From Nitrospira moscoviensis (GTDB lineage: Bacteria; Nitrospirota; Nitrospiria; Nitrospirales; Nitrospiraceae): a stretch of 64,000 nt of DNA. The notes beneath the pieces are model-generated. The model did not search any database. It had not been told where the DNA came from and was given only the letters and a program-made list of their open reading frames with translations. The position numbers and the translations under genes are program-made. How positions within the stretch are numbered: the first letter of the stretch is position 1; the number at the start of each line of letters is the position of its first letter. This document shows positions 63,968-64,000 of the stretch, piece after piece. Location of the stretch: assembly GCF_001273775.1 (NCBI RefSeq), contig NZ_CP011801.1, positions 2,024,001 to 2,088,000 of the forward strand, read 5' to 3'.

Positions 63968-64000
63968 GCTAATGTCCCTGGAACCAGCGATCGAAACGAG

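Overview
The window reads as a high-GC Gram-negative, flagellated bacterium. It encodes P-ring and L-ring genes, many lipoprotein signals, FlhF/FlhG/FliA and sigma-54-type promoters. The gene set and the dense dispersed palindromes would fit Nitrospirota (Nitrospira-like), but that is an inference and no marker gene here settles it. No rRNA, tRNA or CRISPR array was seen.

Layout. (1) 1-3906, minus strand: tail of a nucleotide-sugar/surface polysaccharide operon (acyltransferase, Gfo/Idh dehydrogenase, DegT aminotransferase, N-formyltransferase, epimerase cut by the window edge). (2) 4098-10816: a signalling block with a PilZ protein and an HD-GYP protein on minus, diverging from a second, degenerate HD-GYP and a large hybrid histidine kinase on plus; candidate sigma-28 promoters lie between the two HD-GYP genes. 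(3) 10899-23545, minus: hsp20, fliW, csrA, flgL, flgK, flgN, flgM, flgJ, flgI, a small unknown gene, flgH, flgA, flgG, flgF and a degenerate membrane GGDEF gene. A near-perfect sigma-54 promoter precedes flgF. (4) 23.8-31.3 kb: a foreign-looking island with a truncated IS3-type transposase, an orphan RHS remnant, a small two-helix membrane protein (candidate immunity), a 1247-residue exported RHS protein and an exported TIG/beta-repeat protein. It sits inside the flagellar cluster. (5) 31534-46636, minus: fliA, flhG, flhF, flhA, flhB, fliRQPON, fliM, fliL, flgE, flgD, fliK, with sigma-54-like promoters before fliL and fliK. (6) 46866-49819, plus: a cupredoxin-like lipoprotein and 5-oxoprolinase pxpBAC. 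(7) 49.9-60.1 kb: a DUF4403 lipoprotein, a run of small stress/envelope-type genes, an OPT transporter, VanZ-like, ComEA-like and cyclase genes and two small zinc-ribbon proteins. (8) 60295-63967, minus: kinase, lipoprotein and sigma-54 activator in the order of enterobacterial glrK-qseG-glrR.

How it works together. Regions 3 and 5 encode hook, rod, rings, export gate, C-ring parts and regulators: FliA with its anti-sigma FlgM, CsrA with its antagonist FliW, and FlhF/FlhG. Filament, basal-body MS-ring, export ATPase and motor genes are not in the window. The PilZ, HD-GYP and hybrid kinase genes probably tie c-di-GMP to motility.

The most striking signal is a dispersed palindromic element (full length 141 bp, ends GGGGTCAGGCACC / GGTGCCTGACCCC). 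It has inserted, open and in frame, into three signalling genes (four sites) and also lies in intergenic spacers. In coding genes it is always read on the same strand and gives the same peptide (about RSHAxRxEGDQTPG...VPDP). Two further palindrome families sit in flagellar intergenic gaps.
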